Made by a program: the position numbers and the translations under genes. Positions 1-7,196 of a stretch of 20,769 bases of DNA are shown piece after piece. The DNA is from CAXSDR01 sp964236445 (GTDB taxonomy: Bacteria; Actinomycetota; Actinomycetes; Motilibacterales; Motilibacteraceae): NCBI GenBank assembly GCA_964236445.1, contig CAXSDR010000067.1:1-20769 (forward strand), read 5' to 3'. The notes beneath the pieces were generated by a model. It was not told where the DNA came from. It worked only from the letters and a program-made list of their open reading frames with translations, and made no database searches. The first letter of the stretch is position 1, and each line of letters starts with the position of its first letter.

Positions 1-69
1 GCTGATCAGCGCGGCGGTGTGCATGTCGCCGATGAGGGCGTAGTCCTCGATGCGTTGGTCCACGGGCAC
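1..69 (-). CDS. Glycoside hydrolase family 15 (glucoamylase/trehalase-like), N-terminal fragment
   Basis: Only the first 23 codons lie in the window; the gene runs off the left edge. The peptide contains IEDYALIGDMHTAALIS, which matches the conserved opening of bacterial GH15 proteins, where an IxDYALIGD-type motif precedes a core that cleaves alpha-glucosides such as maltodextrin or trehalose. The start is GTG at 69, or GTG at 63 two codons later. It lies 4 nt after the stop codon of the SURF1-family gene on the same strand, so the two are probably cotranscribed. No catalytic residues are visible, so substrate cannot be assigned. The family call rests on one short motif. Confidence 0.6.
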   Translation of the reverse strand, partial: MPVDQRIEDYALIGDMHTAALIS

Positions 70-73
70 ATGC

Positions 74-886
74 CTACCCCATGGGGGTGGTCGCCGACTC
101 CTGCCGGGGCTGCGGGTCGGCCGTGTCCTTCGAGCCGGCGGTCATCCTGTCCTGCGTGTCGCGTCGCAGCAGCACCCACCAGCCGCCCACCGCCACCAGA
201 CAGAAGAACCACCACTGGATCGCGTAGGCGAGGTTCAACCCGTCGCTCGGCTCATCGGGCTCCTGCGGCGCGGGCACGCTGCCGGCCGGCGGGTCCTCCG
301 ACAGCAGCTCGGCGTAGGCGTCGAACACGGAATAAGGCAGGGCGAGCCGGTCGGCGATGCGCGAGACGTCGAGATGCCCGACCGTGGGGCGACCGCCCAC
401 CTCGATGAACCGCAGACCACCGGCGGAGACACGCTCGTCGAGGCGTACGCGCGCCACTGCCGTCACGGTGCCCGGCGGCGGCGGCGGCACATCGACCGCC
501 TGGCTCGCGCTGGCTCCGGACGCGACGAAACCGCGGTCCACGAGCAGCGCCGCACCGGAGGGGGGCACGAGCGGCACGAGGATCTCGGAGCCCCGCTCAC
601 CGTCGAGCGTGCGGTTGCGCAGGAGCACGGTGTGCGCGGTGTCGTAGGTGCCGCGCAGCTGCACCCGACGCCACTGCGTGGCCTTGGCAGGGCGCCGGCC
701 AGGGCTCAGCACCTGCGACGCAGGCACGGGAGCAGCCTTCGCAGCGGTCGAGATGGCCGAGGCCTGGGCCCGCTTGGTGGCAGCCCGGTGCCACTGCCAG
801 AGGCCGAGGCGCCAGAACAGGGCGCACATCAGGACTACGACGAGCGTCAGCGCGAGGGAGCGCGGTTGACGCAGCGTCTGCAGCAT
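74..886 (-). CDS. SURF1-family cytochrome oxidase biogenesis protein
   Basis: Encodes 270 aa. SURF1 proteins are membrane proteins that help assemble the haem-copper cytochrome c oxidase. The family architecture is visible: an N-terminal transmembrane helix (about residues 11-30) followed by the LGLWQWHR motif (27-34), a large extracytoplasmic domain, and a second transmembrane helix near residues 217-241 containing the family's YAIQWWFF-type motif. The last 25 or so residues are hydrophilic. The ATG at 886 has no Shine-Dalgarno sequence but is preceded by TACCTT with a 6-nt gap, which suggests a leaderless transcript. It is divergent from moaA with only 26 bp between the two starts. The family assignment is firm. 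Which oxidase it serves cannot be told here. Confidence 0.9.
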   Translation of the reverse strand: MLQTLRQPRSLALTLVVVLMCALFWRLGLWQWHRAATKRAQASAISTAAKAAPVPASQVLSPGRRPAKATQWRRVQLRGTYDTAHTVLLRNRTLDGERGSEILVPLVPPSGAALLVDRGFVASGASASQAVDVPPPPPGTVTAVARVRLDERVSAGGLRFIEVGGRPTVGHLDVSRIADRLALPYSVFDAYAELLSEDPPAGSVPAPQEPDEPSDGLNLAYAIQWWFFCLVAVGGWWVLLRRDTQDRMTAGSKDTADPQPRQESATTPMG

Positions 887-892
887 CTCGCG

Positions 893-898
893 AAGGTA
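893..898 (-). promoter_or_regulatory. Putative -10 element (TACCTT) of the SURF1 gene
   Basis: On the minus strand TACCTT ends 6 nt before the ATG at 886. This fits an actinobacterial TANNNT -10 box with transcription starting at the initiation codon. No good -35 is visible. It is 2 bp from the opposing -10 candidate of moaA. Confidence 0.45.
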
Positions 899-900
899 CC

Positions 901-906
901 TACTCT
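901..906 (+). promoter_or_regulatory. Putative -10 element (TACTCT) of moaA
   Basis: TACTCT ends 6 nt before the GTG start at 913, the spacing expected for a leaderless transcript. The intervening GGGGGA resembles a Shine-Dalgarno sequence but directly abuts the start codon, too close to act as one. The -35 position falls inside the SURF1 coding sequence and is not a good match to TTGACA. Confidence 0.45.
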
Positions 907-912
907 GGGGGA

Positions 913-1905
913 GTGCTCACCGACCGGTACGGACGCATCGCGACCTCGTTGCGGGTCTCGTTGACGGACCGGTGCAATCTGCGCTGCTCCTACTGCATGC
1001 CCGCGGAGGGCCTCGACTGGCTTCCCGGCCCCGAGCTGCTGACCGACGACGAGATCGTGCGGATCGTCGGCGTCGCGGTCGGTCTGGGTGTGCGTGACGT
1101 GCGCCTCACGGGCGGCGAGCCCCTGCTGCGCCGGGGGCTGCCGTCGCTGGTCGCCCGGCTCGCGGCGATCACGCCGCGTCCGGCCCTGTCGCTGACCACG
1201 AACGCGGTCGGGCTCGCGCGCCTGGCGGGAGCGCTGCACGATGCGGGGCTCGACCGGGTCAACGTCTCCCTCGACACCCTCGACCGGGAGCGCTACGCGA
1301 AGATCACCCACCGCGACCGCCTGCCCGACGTGCTGGCCGGCCTCGATGCCGCCAGAGCGGCGGGGCTGACGCCGGTCAAGGTCAACGCCGTCCTGCTGCG
1401 CGGGGTCAACGACGACGAGGCCGTGCCGCTGGTGCGGTGGGCGCTCGCCGAGGGCTATGAGCTGCGCTTCATCGAGCAGATGCCCCTCGACGCGCAGCAC
1501 GGGTGGCGACGGCGCGACATGGTGACGGGCGGGGAGATCCTGCAGGCACTGCGCGCCGAGCTCGACCTCCAGCCGAGCGAGGAGCACCGTGGCAGTGCCC
1601 CGGCGGAGCGCTGGGACGTGCGCGACAGCGGCACGCTGCTCGGTCGGGTGGGTGTCATCGCCTCGGTGACGATGCCGTTCTGCGGTGCGTGCGACCGGGT
1701 GCGTCTGACTGCCGACGGCCAGATCCGCAACTGCCTGTTCTCCACCGGCGAGGTCGACCTGCGCGGCGCCCTGCGCGCCGGCGCCGACGACGTCGCGCTG
1801 GCCGACCTGCTGCGGGCCTCGGTGTCGAGCAAGCTGGCGGGGCACGGCATCGACGAGCCGGGGTTCCTGCAGCCACCGCGGCCGATGTCGGCGATCGGGG
1901 GTTAG
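913..1905 (+). CDS. moaA: GTP 3',8-cyclase MoaA (molybdenum cofactor biosynthesis)
   Basis: Encodes 330 aa, the usual length. MoaA is a cytoplasmic radical-SAM enzyme that converts GTP to 3',8-cyclo-7,8-dihydro-GTP, the first step of molybdopterin synthesis with MoaC. The SAM-cluster cysteines are C21, C25 and C28 in TDRCNLRCSYC. The second GTP-binding cluster is provided by C257, C260 and C274. The C-terminus ends in the Gly-Gly (SAIGG) typical of MoaA. The GTG at 913 is chosen because the LTDRYGR opening aligns with the family N-terminus. No other moa gene is nearby, so it stands apart from the rest of the pathway in this window. Its 3' end faces the DUF3099 gene with a 6-bp gap. Confidence 0.96.
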   Translation: MLTDRYGRIATSLRVSLTDRCNLRCSYCMPAEGLDWLPGPELLTDDEIVRIVGVAVGLGVRDVRLTGGEPLLRRGLPSLVARLAAITPRPALSLTTNAVGLARLAGALHDAGLDRVNVSLDTLDRERYAKITHRDRLPDVLAGLDAARAAGLTPVKVNAVLLRGVNDDEAVPLVRWALAEGYELRFIEQMPLDAQHGWRRRDMVTGGEILQALRAELDLQPSEEHRGSAPAERWDVRDSGTLLGRVGVIASVTMPFCGACDRVRLTADGQIRNCLFSTGEVDLRGALRAGADDVALADLLRASVSSKLAGHGIDEPGFLQPPRPMSAIGG

Positions 1906-1911
1906 CGTCGG

Positions 1912-2247
1912 TCAGGTGTCGGAGGTGGGGGTGCCCTGCTCGGGCAACCGGACCGCGGGGCCCTCGATCTGCGGCCTCACGTCGTGCACGACGACTCTCG
2001 GCATGGACGTCGCCTTGTCGCGGCCCACGTTGGCGAAGATGACCGCGAAGTAGGGGAGCGCGACAGCGCCGAAGACAAGGGTCCAGCGCAGCCAGCCATG
2101 GGTGGCGACGGCCAGGATGAAGCACGCCGTGCGTAGGCCCATCGAGAGCAGGTAGCGGCGGGTGCGGGATGCCTGGTCATCGTGCAGGCCGAGCTGCGTG
2201 CCCGTGATCTCGTAGACCGGCTGGTCGCGCCTCACCGCCTTCGTCAC
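1912..2247 (-). CDS. DUF3099-family small membrane protein
   Basis: Encodes 111 aa. The sequence RTRRYLLSMGLRTACF followed by a hydrophobic stretch with HGWLRW and LPYFAVIFAN matches the actinobacterial DUF3099 family as I know it. Two transmembrane helices are visible, at roughly residues 37-52 and 55-73, flanked by basic residues, with a polar C-terminal tail of about 35 residues. The function of the family is unknown. The start is GTG at 2247; TAGCGT lies 6 nt upstream on the same strand, so the message is probably leaderless. It is convergent with moaA and divergent from fabG. Confidence 0.85.
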   Translation of the reverse strand: MTKAVRRDQPVYEITGTQLGLHDDQASRTRRYLLSMGLRTACFILAVATHGWLRWTLVFGAVALPYFAVIFANVGRDKATSMPRVVVHDVRPQIEGPAVRLPEQGTPTSDT

Positions 2248-2253
2248 GGCACC

Positions 2254-2259
2254 ACGCTA
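2254..2259 (-). promoter_or_regulatory. Putative -10 element (TAGCGT) of the DUF3099 gene
   Basis: The TANNNT hexamer on the minus strand is separated by 6 nt from the GTG start at 2247. This is the same layout as upstream of the SURF1 gene, moaA and glgA. Confidence 0.45.
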
Positions 2260-2292
2260 TGTCCTCGCGCGTCCTGCGGCACCTCGACCCGG

Positions 2293-2298
2293 TAGGGT
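2293..2298 (+). promoter_or_regulatory. Possible -10 element (TAGGGT) of the fabG-fabI operon
   Basis: TAGGGT lies 66 nt before the fabG ATG. This would give a leader of about 60 nt that contains a TTGGAG ribosome site at 2355-2360. There is no clear -35. The 117-bp divergent gap between the DUF3099 gene and fabG holds nothing else I can name. Confidence 0.3.
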
Positions 2299-2364
2299 CC
2301 GGCGCGGATCGAGTCGGCGTGCTCGTGCGCTGCGGTCCCTGTTCTTTCACGCGATTGGAGCGGC

Positions 2365-3090
2365 ATGGGCGCGTTGGCACGGTCGGTGCTGGTCACCGGC
2401 GCAAACCGCGGCATCGGGCTCGCCATCGTGGCGGCGTTCGCCGCCGAGGGCGACGCGGTTGCGGCGACCTACCGCTCGGGCGAGCCGCCGGGCGACGCAC
2501 CGGCGGGGGTGCTCTGGGTGCGCTGCGACGTGACGAGCTCGGCCGAGGTCGACGACGCCTTCGGCCAGGCCGAGGCAGCCCACGGGCCCGTCGAGATCGC
2601 TGTCGCCAACGCCGGGATGACGCGCGACCAGCTCGTGCTGCGTATGCCCGATGTCGACTTCACCGACGTGCTCGACACCAACCTGACGGGAGCCTTCCGC
2701 GTGGCCCGCCGCGCGGCCAAGGGCATGCTGCGGTTGCGACGGGGCCGGCTCATCTTCGTGTCATCCGTGGTCGGCCTCAGCGGCAGCGCAGGCCAGGTCA
2801 ACTACGCGGCGTCGAAGGCAGGTCTCGTCGGCATGGCCCGCTCGCTCGCCCGCGAGGTCGGGTCCCGTGGCATCACGGCCAACGTGGTCGCGCCCGGCTT
2901 CGTCGACACGGACATGACCGCCGGGCTAGGCGAGGCTCGGCGCGGCGAGATCCTCACGAGCGTCCCGCTGGGTCGCTATGCCTCGGCTGACGAGGTGGCG
3001 GGGGTCGTACGCTTCCTCGCCTCCGACGCGGCGGCCTATGTCACGGGTGCGGTGCTGCCCGTCGACGGTGGCCTCGGCATGGGGCACTAG
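2365..3090 (+). CDS. fabG: 3-oxoacyl-[ACP] reductase FabG (short-chain dehydrogenase)
   Basis: Encodes 241 aa, typical for FabG/MabA. It reduces beta-ketoacyl-ACP to beta-hydroxyacyl-ACP with NADPH in type II fatty-acid synthesis, in the cytoplasm. The Rossmann motif TGANRGIG lies at residues 11-18, the NAG motif is in VANAGMTRD, and the catalytic triad S134-Y147-K151 has the expected spacing within SSVVG and YAASK. The C-terminal ITGAVLPVDGG-like end (here VTGAVLPVDGG) is typical. The start is ATG at 2365 with TTGGAG 4 nt upstream. fabI follows 18 bp after its stop, reproducing the mabA-inhA order of mycobacteria. That pairing favours a fatty-acid role over another SDR function. Confidence 0.93.
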   Translation: MGALARSVLVTGANRGIGLAIVAAFAAEGDAVAATYRSGEPPGDAPAGVLWVRCDVTSSAEVDDAFGQAEAAHGPVEIAVANAGMTRDQLVLRMPDVDFTDVLDTNLTGAFRVARRAAKGMLRLRRGRLIFVSSVVGLSGSAGQVNYAASKAGLVGMARSLAREVGSRGITANVVAPGFVDTDMTAGLGEARRGEILTSVPLGRYASADEVAGVVRFLASDAAAYVTGAVLPVDGGLGMGH

Positions 3091-3108
3091 CCGATGAAGG
3101 GAAACAGC

Positions 3109-3876
3109 ATGGGAATCCTCGAGGGCAAGCGAATCCTCGTCACGGGCGTGCTGGTGGAGAGCTCGATCGCTTTCTCCGTGGCGCGCATCGCCCAGGAGGA
3201 AGGCGCCGAGGTGGTGCTGTCCTCGTTCGGCAAGGCGATGCGTGTGACGACCGCCATCGCGCGGCGCCTGCCGAAGCCGGTTGCCGTGGTGGAGCTCGAC
3301 GTCACCGACGCCGACCAGCTCCGCGGGCTCGCTGACCAGGTGCGCCAGCACGTCGACGGGCTCGACGGCGTCCTGCACTCGATCGGCTTCGCGCCGCAGA
3401 GTGCACTGGGTGGCAACTTCCTCGACACCCCTTGGGAGGACGTGGCGACCGCCCTGCACGTGTCCGCCTACTCGCTCAAGTCGCTCACGATGGCCGCACG
3501 ACCGTTGTTCGGTGACCGGGCCTCGGTCGTCGGGCTCGACTTCGACGCCACCGTCGCGTGGCCGCTCTACGACTGGATGGGCGTTGCCAAGGCCGCCTTC
3601 GAATCCACGTCGCGCTACCTTGCCAGGGACCTCGGTGCGTCGGGCGTACGCGTCAACCTCGTCGCGGCGGGACCGCTCGGCACCACGGCGGCCAAGCACA
3701 TCCCCGGGTTCGACACCCTGGCTGACATCTGGATGAAGCGAGCCCCGATGGGGTGGGACGTCACCAACATGGAGCCCGCCGCGCGCGCCTGCGTGGCCCT
3801 GCTCTCCGACTGGTTCCCCGCCACCACGGGCGAGATCGTCCACGTCGATGGTGGCGTGCACGCCATGGGCGGTTGA
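3109..3876 (+). CDS. fabI: Enoyl-[ACP] reductase FabI (InhA type, NADH-dependent)
   Basis: Encodes 255 aa. It reduces the trans-2-enoyl-ACP double bond, the last step of each elongation cycle. The N-terminus MGILEGKRILVTGVLVESS aligns with InhA, and HSIGF and PATTGEIVHVDGG are conserved. The catalytic pair Y154 and K161 has the YX6K spacing of enoyl reductases. An in-frame ATG at 3094 would add five residues. I choose 3109 because AAGGGA (3097-3102) sits 6 nt before it and the protein then begins like its homologues. It is translated from the same message as fabG. As an InhA relative it would be the kind of enzyme hit by isoniazid or triclosan, though nothing here predicts sensitivity. Confidence 0.95.
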   Translation: MGILEGKRILVTGVLVESSIAFSVARIAQEEGAEVVLSSFGKAMRVTTAIARRLPKPVAVVELDVTDADQLRGLADQVRQHVDGLDGVLHSIGFAPQSALGGNFLDTPWEDVATALHVSAYSLKSLTMAARPLFGDRASVVGLDFDATVAWPLYDWMGVAKAAFESTSRYLARDLGASGVRVNLVAAGPLGTTAAKHIPGFDTLADIWMKRAPMGWDVTNMEPAARACVALLSDWFPATTGEIVHVDGGVHAMGG

Positions 3877-3959
3877 GCACCCACCCCGTCTCTCGCTTGT
3901 CGCCGGCAGCGCCATCGCAACCGTGGCACACCCCGGCGCCGGCCCCGTGTAGATGCCCG

Positions 3960-3965
3960 TAGCCT
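3960..3965 (+). promoter_or_regulatory. Possible -10 element (TAGCCT) of kup
   Basis: TAGCCT lies 48 nt before the kup GTG, leaving a leader of about 40 nt that includes a GAGGAG ribosome site. There is no good -35. The fabI-kup gap also contains a perfect 10-bp palindrome, CCGGCGCCGG (3933-3942), of uncertain meaning. Confidence 0.3.
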
Positions 3966-4013
3966 GCGAACGAGTGCTTGGCCGACTGATGCACCGAGAA
4001 CCGAGGAGCGTGC

Positions 4014-5960
4014 GTGGCAGGAGAGCAAGCGCCACCGAGGGGCAGGCATGGTGGCGGTCAGGCGGCGGTGACGTTGGGTGCGCTCGGGGTCGTCTTCGGC
4101 GACATCGGCACCAGCCCGATCTACACCATCCAGACGATCTTCAATCCGGACGACCCGCACCCGGTGCCACTGACCACGGCGAATGTCTACGGTCTGGTCT
4201 CGTTGGTCTTCTGGTCGGTCACGATCATCGTGACGCTGATTTATGTCTCTCTGGTTCTGCGTGCGGACAACGAAGGCGAAGGCGGGATCCTCTCGCTGAT
4301 CACTTTGGCCACGCGGCCTGGTCGCCGTCCGGCGGGCCGTTCACGGGCCCGCACGCTCGCGTTGCTCTCGGTGCTGGGGATCGTGGGTGCCTGTCTGTTC
4401 CTGGCCGACAGCATGATCACACCGGCGATCTCGGTTCTGTCAGCGGTCGAGGGTCTGCGGGTGGTCGAGCCGGGCCTCGGCAAGTTCATCATCCCGATCA
4501 CCGTGGTCATCCTCGTCGCGTTGTTCTGCGCGCAGCGGGTGGGCACGGCGCGCGTCGGACGGCTCTTCGGGCCCGTGATGGTGCTGTGGTTCCTGTGCAT
4601 CGGGGCGGCCGGGGTCAGGGGAATAGCCAAGGAGCCCGGCATTCTGCGCGCGCTGTCACCGACCTACGCCGCCAGCTTCGTGGTCGAGCAGTTTCACATC
4701 GCCTTCTTCGCTCTGGCGGCAGTCGTGCTCGCTGTCACGGGTGCGGAGGCGCTTTACGCGGACTTGGGACACTTCGGCCGCCCCGCGATCACCCGTGGCT
4801 GGCTGGGCCTGGTGTTCCCGGCGTGCGCGTTGTCCTACTTCGGGCAAGGAGCTCTGGTGCTGTCCGAGCCCGGCCTCGGCGGCGCCGTACGCGCCCCGTT
4901 CTTCCTGCTCGCACCGGACTGGGCACTGATACCGCTGGTGGTGCTGGCCACCGCGGCCACCGTCATCGCCTCACAGGCCGTCATCACCGGGGCGTTCTCC
5001 GTCGCTCGCCAAGCCGTGCAGCTCGGCTATCTTCCGCGACTGCGGATCCTGCACACCTCGGCTCAGACGATCGGCCAGATCTACGTGCCATGGATCAACT
5101 GGGCGCTGCTCGTCATGGTCATCGGCCTGGTTCTCAGCTTCAAGACGTCCGCCGCGTTGGCGTTCGCTTTCGGGATGGCGGTGACCGGCACCATCGTGGT
5201 CACCACGATCCTGCTCGCCTACGTCGCCCGCCAGCAGTGGGGATGGGCGCTGTGGCTGGTGCTGACTGGTGCGGGCGCCGCGCTCGTCTTCGAAGGCCTG
5301 TTCCTGGCGGCTAACCTCACCAAGCTGATCAGCGGGGCGTGGCTACCACTGCTGATCGGCATTCTCATCTTCATCGTCATGACGACCTGGCAGCGTGGCC
5401 GCCTGCTCGTCACCGAACGCAGGGAGCGCGAGGAAGGATCGCTGCGGGTCTTCATCGATGACCTGCACGAGCGGCACGTGCCGGTCGTCCGCGTGCCCGG
5501 CACCGCCGTCTTCCTCAACCGAGGCACCACCACTGCGCCGTTGGCGTTGCGATCGAATGTGGAGCACAACCACGTGCTTCACGAGCGAGTCATCATCGTG
5601 GCTGTCCAGACAGCACCGGTGCCTGTCATCGCCGCCGAGGACATCAGCACCGTCGACGCCCTCGGCTACCGCGACGACGGCATCACTCACGTCGTCACAC
5701 GCTTCGGATATATGCAGCGCACCGACGTCCCGGGCGCCCTCGCCGCAATTGCGCCCGAGCAGTTCGAGCTCCCGGTCGACCTCGAGGACGCCTCCTACTT
5801 TCTCTCCACCATCGATCTGCGCGCAGGAGACGGTCCAGGGATGCCCCGTTGGCGCAAACTGTTGTTCATCACCACATCGCACCTCACCGCCGACGCAGCA
5901 CAGGCTTTCGAACTACCCCGCGACCGCACTGTCATCGTCGGCTCCCGCGTCATCCTCTAG
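4014..5960 (+). CDS. kup: Kup-family low-affinity potassium uptake transporter
   Basis: Encodes 648 aa, close to the usual 620-660. Kup proteins are proton-coupled K+ importers of the HAK/KUP/KT family in the cytoplasmic membrane. The family signature GDIGTSPIY begins at residue 29, and the following helix, the RADNEGEGG loop and about 12 hydrophobic segments up to residue ~460 follow the family plan. A soluble cytoplasmic C-terminal domain (about 470-648) completes it. The start is GTG at 4014 with GAGGAG 5 nt upstream. It is unrelated in function to fabG-fabI before it and to the hydrolase genes after it. Whether it belongs to the same imported block as those hydrolases is not shown by the sequence. 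Confidence 0.95.
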   Translation: MAGEQAPPRGRHGGGQAAVTLGALGVVFGDIGTSPIYTIQTIFNPDDPHPVPLTTANVYGLVSLVFWSVTIIVTLIYVSLVLRADNEGEGGILSLITLATRPGRRPAGRSRARTLALLSVLGIVGACLFLADSMITPAISVLSAVEGLRVVEPGLGKFIIPITVVILVALFCAQRVGTARVGRLFGPVMVLWFLCIGAAGVRGIAKEPGILRALSPTYAASFVVEQFHIAFFALAAVVLAVTGAEALYADLGHFGRPAITRGWLGLVFPACALSYFGQGALVLSEPGLGGAVRAPFFLLAPDWALIPLVVLATAATVIASQAVITGAFSVARQAVQLGYLPRLRILHTSAQTIGQIYVPWINWALLVMVIGLVLSFKTSAALAFAFGMAVTGTIVVTTILLAYVARQQWGWALWLVLTGAGAALVFEGLFLAANLTKLISGAWLPLLIGILIFIVMTTWQRGRLLVTERREREEGSLRVFIDDLHERHVPVVRVPGTAVFLNRGTTTAPLALRSNVEHNHVLHERVIIVAVQTAPVPVIAAEDISTVDALGYRDDGITHVVTRFGYMQRTDVPGALAAIAPEQFELPVDLEDASYFLSTIDLRAGDGPGMPRWRKLLFITTSHLTADAAQAFELPRDRTVIVGSRVIL

Positions 5961-6039
5961 GACCTGACTTGCCCGGTCGGGCGCCGCGGATGGCTACGGC
6001 TGGACCTGCTGCGCCTTGCCACGGCTGAAGAGCAAGCCG

Positions 6040-6079
6040 AGCCACACCCGGTCGTGAGTCTCCTTATCAGGGTGTGGCT
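6040..6079. repeat. Perfect 10-bp inverted repeat with 20-nt loop between kup and the MBL gene
   Basis: The arm AGCCACACCC (6040-6049) is exactly complementary to GGGTGTGGCT (6070-6079), with a 20-nt spacer. There is no T-run after the right arm, so it is not a classical intrinsic terminator. It lies 80 nt after the kup stop and 132 nt before the MBL start. It could be a stem-loop ending the kup message or a two-arm operator for the downstream operon. Confidence 0.6.
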
Positions 6080-6211
6080 AGCTCGACAGGAAGTGCCGAC
6101 ACTCGGGCCATGGACAGCGCACCGGAGCCTAGGAGTTCCTGGTGATCCCTCGCCCGCGTCGGGCACCGGGCTGTGGCGAATGACTACCACCGACTCATCA
6201 CAGGGAGAACA

Positions 6212-7114
6212 GTGAACAAGAACGAGATGACGCTGGGCGATGTGACGGTCGTCCGCATCGAAGAGATGCATGGCCCGATCATGCCGTCGACGCAGTTCTT
6301 TCCCGACATCCCCGAGGACGCCTGGCAGGTGCATGCCGACCTGCTCGTCCCCGATCACTTCAACCCCACCGACGGCATGGTCCAGGTGGCGATGCAGACG
6401 TGGCTGCTGCGCAGCGAGGGCAAGACGATCCTGGTGGACACCGGTGTCGGCAACGACAAGGCCCGACCGGCCGTTGCGGTCTGGGACCACCTCCAGCTCG
6501 ACTACTTGGGAAACCTGGCCCGCGCCGGGGTTCAGCCGTCCGACGTCGACCTGGTCATCAACACGCACCTGCATGTCGATCATGTCGGCTGGAACACCAC
6601 ACTGCGCGACGGAACCTGGACTCCGACGTTCCCCAACGCGACCTATCTGATGCCGAAGATCGACTTCGAATACTGGAACCCGGCGAACAACGCGGACATC
6701 GTCGGCGGGGTGAACGAGAACGTCTTCGAAGACAGTGTCGCCCCCGTGCACGCAGCGGGGCAGGTCCAGCTGTGGGAAGGCAGCCACAGGATCGACGCGA
6801 ACCTGCAGCTCGAGGCGGCTCCGGGCCACACCCCAGGCTCGAGCGTGATCAGATTGTCCTCGGGCTCGGATCGCGCGCTGTTCGTCGGCGACCTCATCCA
6901 CACCCCGCTGCAGGTGATCGAATCCGGCCACAACAGCTGCTTCTGCGTCGACGCCGCCGCAGCTCGCTCCACCCGCAGCGCGCTGCTGGGCTGGGCCGCC
7001 GACCACACCGCGCTGGTCTTTCCCGCACACCTGGCCGGTCACAGCGCCGTGGAAGTCCAGCGTCGGGATGACACCTTCGCCGTCTCGGGCTGGGCACCGT
7101 TCGACCGCTACTGA
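6212..7114 (+). CDS. MBL-fold metallohydrolase (lactonase-like)
   Basis: Encodes 300 aa. The metal-binding motif is HLHVDH (H119, H121, D123, H124), completed by H206 in PGHTPGS, D227 in VGDLIH and H273 in FPAHLAG. This is a full set for a dinuclear zinc hydrolase of the N-acyl-homoserine lactonase/glyoxalase II type. There is no signal peptide, so it should be cytoplasmic. An in-frame GTG at 6173 exists, but GTG at 6212 is preferred because AGGGAGAA (6202-6209) sits just upstream. It is followed 82 bp later by a carboxylesterase and then an SRPBCC gene, suggesting a hydrolytic role on a lactone or ester. The substrate cannot be told from sequence; it may equally be a general detoxifying hydrolase. 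Confidence 0.88.
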   Translation: MNKNEMTLGDVTVVRIEEMHGPIMPSTQFFPDIPEDAWQVHADLLVPDHFNPTDGMVQVAMQTWLLRSEGKTILVDTGVGNDKARPAVAVWDHLQLDYLGNLARAGVQPSDVDLVINTHLHVDHVGWNTTLRDGTWTPTFPNATYLMPKIDFEYWNPANNADIVGGVNENVFEDSVAPVHAAGQVQLWEGSHRIDANLQLEAAPGHTPGSSVIRLSSGSDRALFVGDLIHTPLQVIESGHNSCFCVDAAAARSTRSALLGWAADHTALVFPAHLAGHSAVEVQRRDDTFAVSGWAPFDRY

Positions 7115-7196
7115 CGACCCCAGCCGTCGCGGCAGCGCGGCGTCACTTCACTCTGCGGGCCTGGACCACACGCCGCACACCGATGAGGAGGCAACC

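Noticed and set aside
3877..4013. c-di-AMP or potassium riboswitch upstream of kup
   Set aside because: The 137-bp gap shows only a short CCGGCGCCGG palindrome and none of the conserved elements I would expect of a ydaO-type riboswitch.
6040..6079. Intrinsic terminator of kup
   Set aside because: The stem is convincing but the loop is 20 nt and no T-run follows, so I list it as an inverted repeat rather than a terminator.
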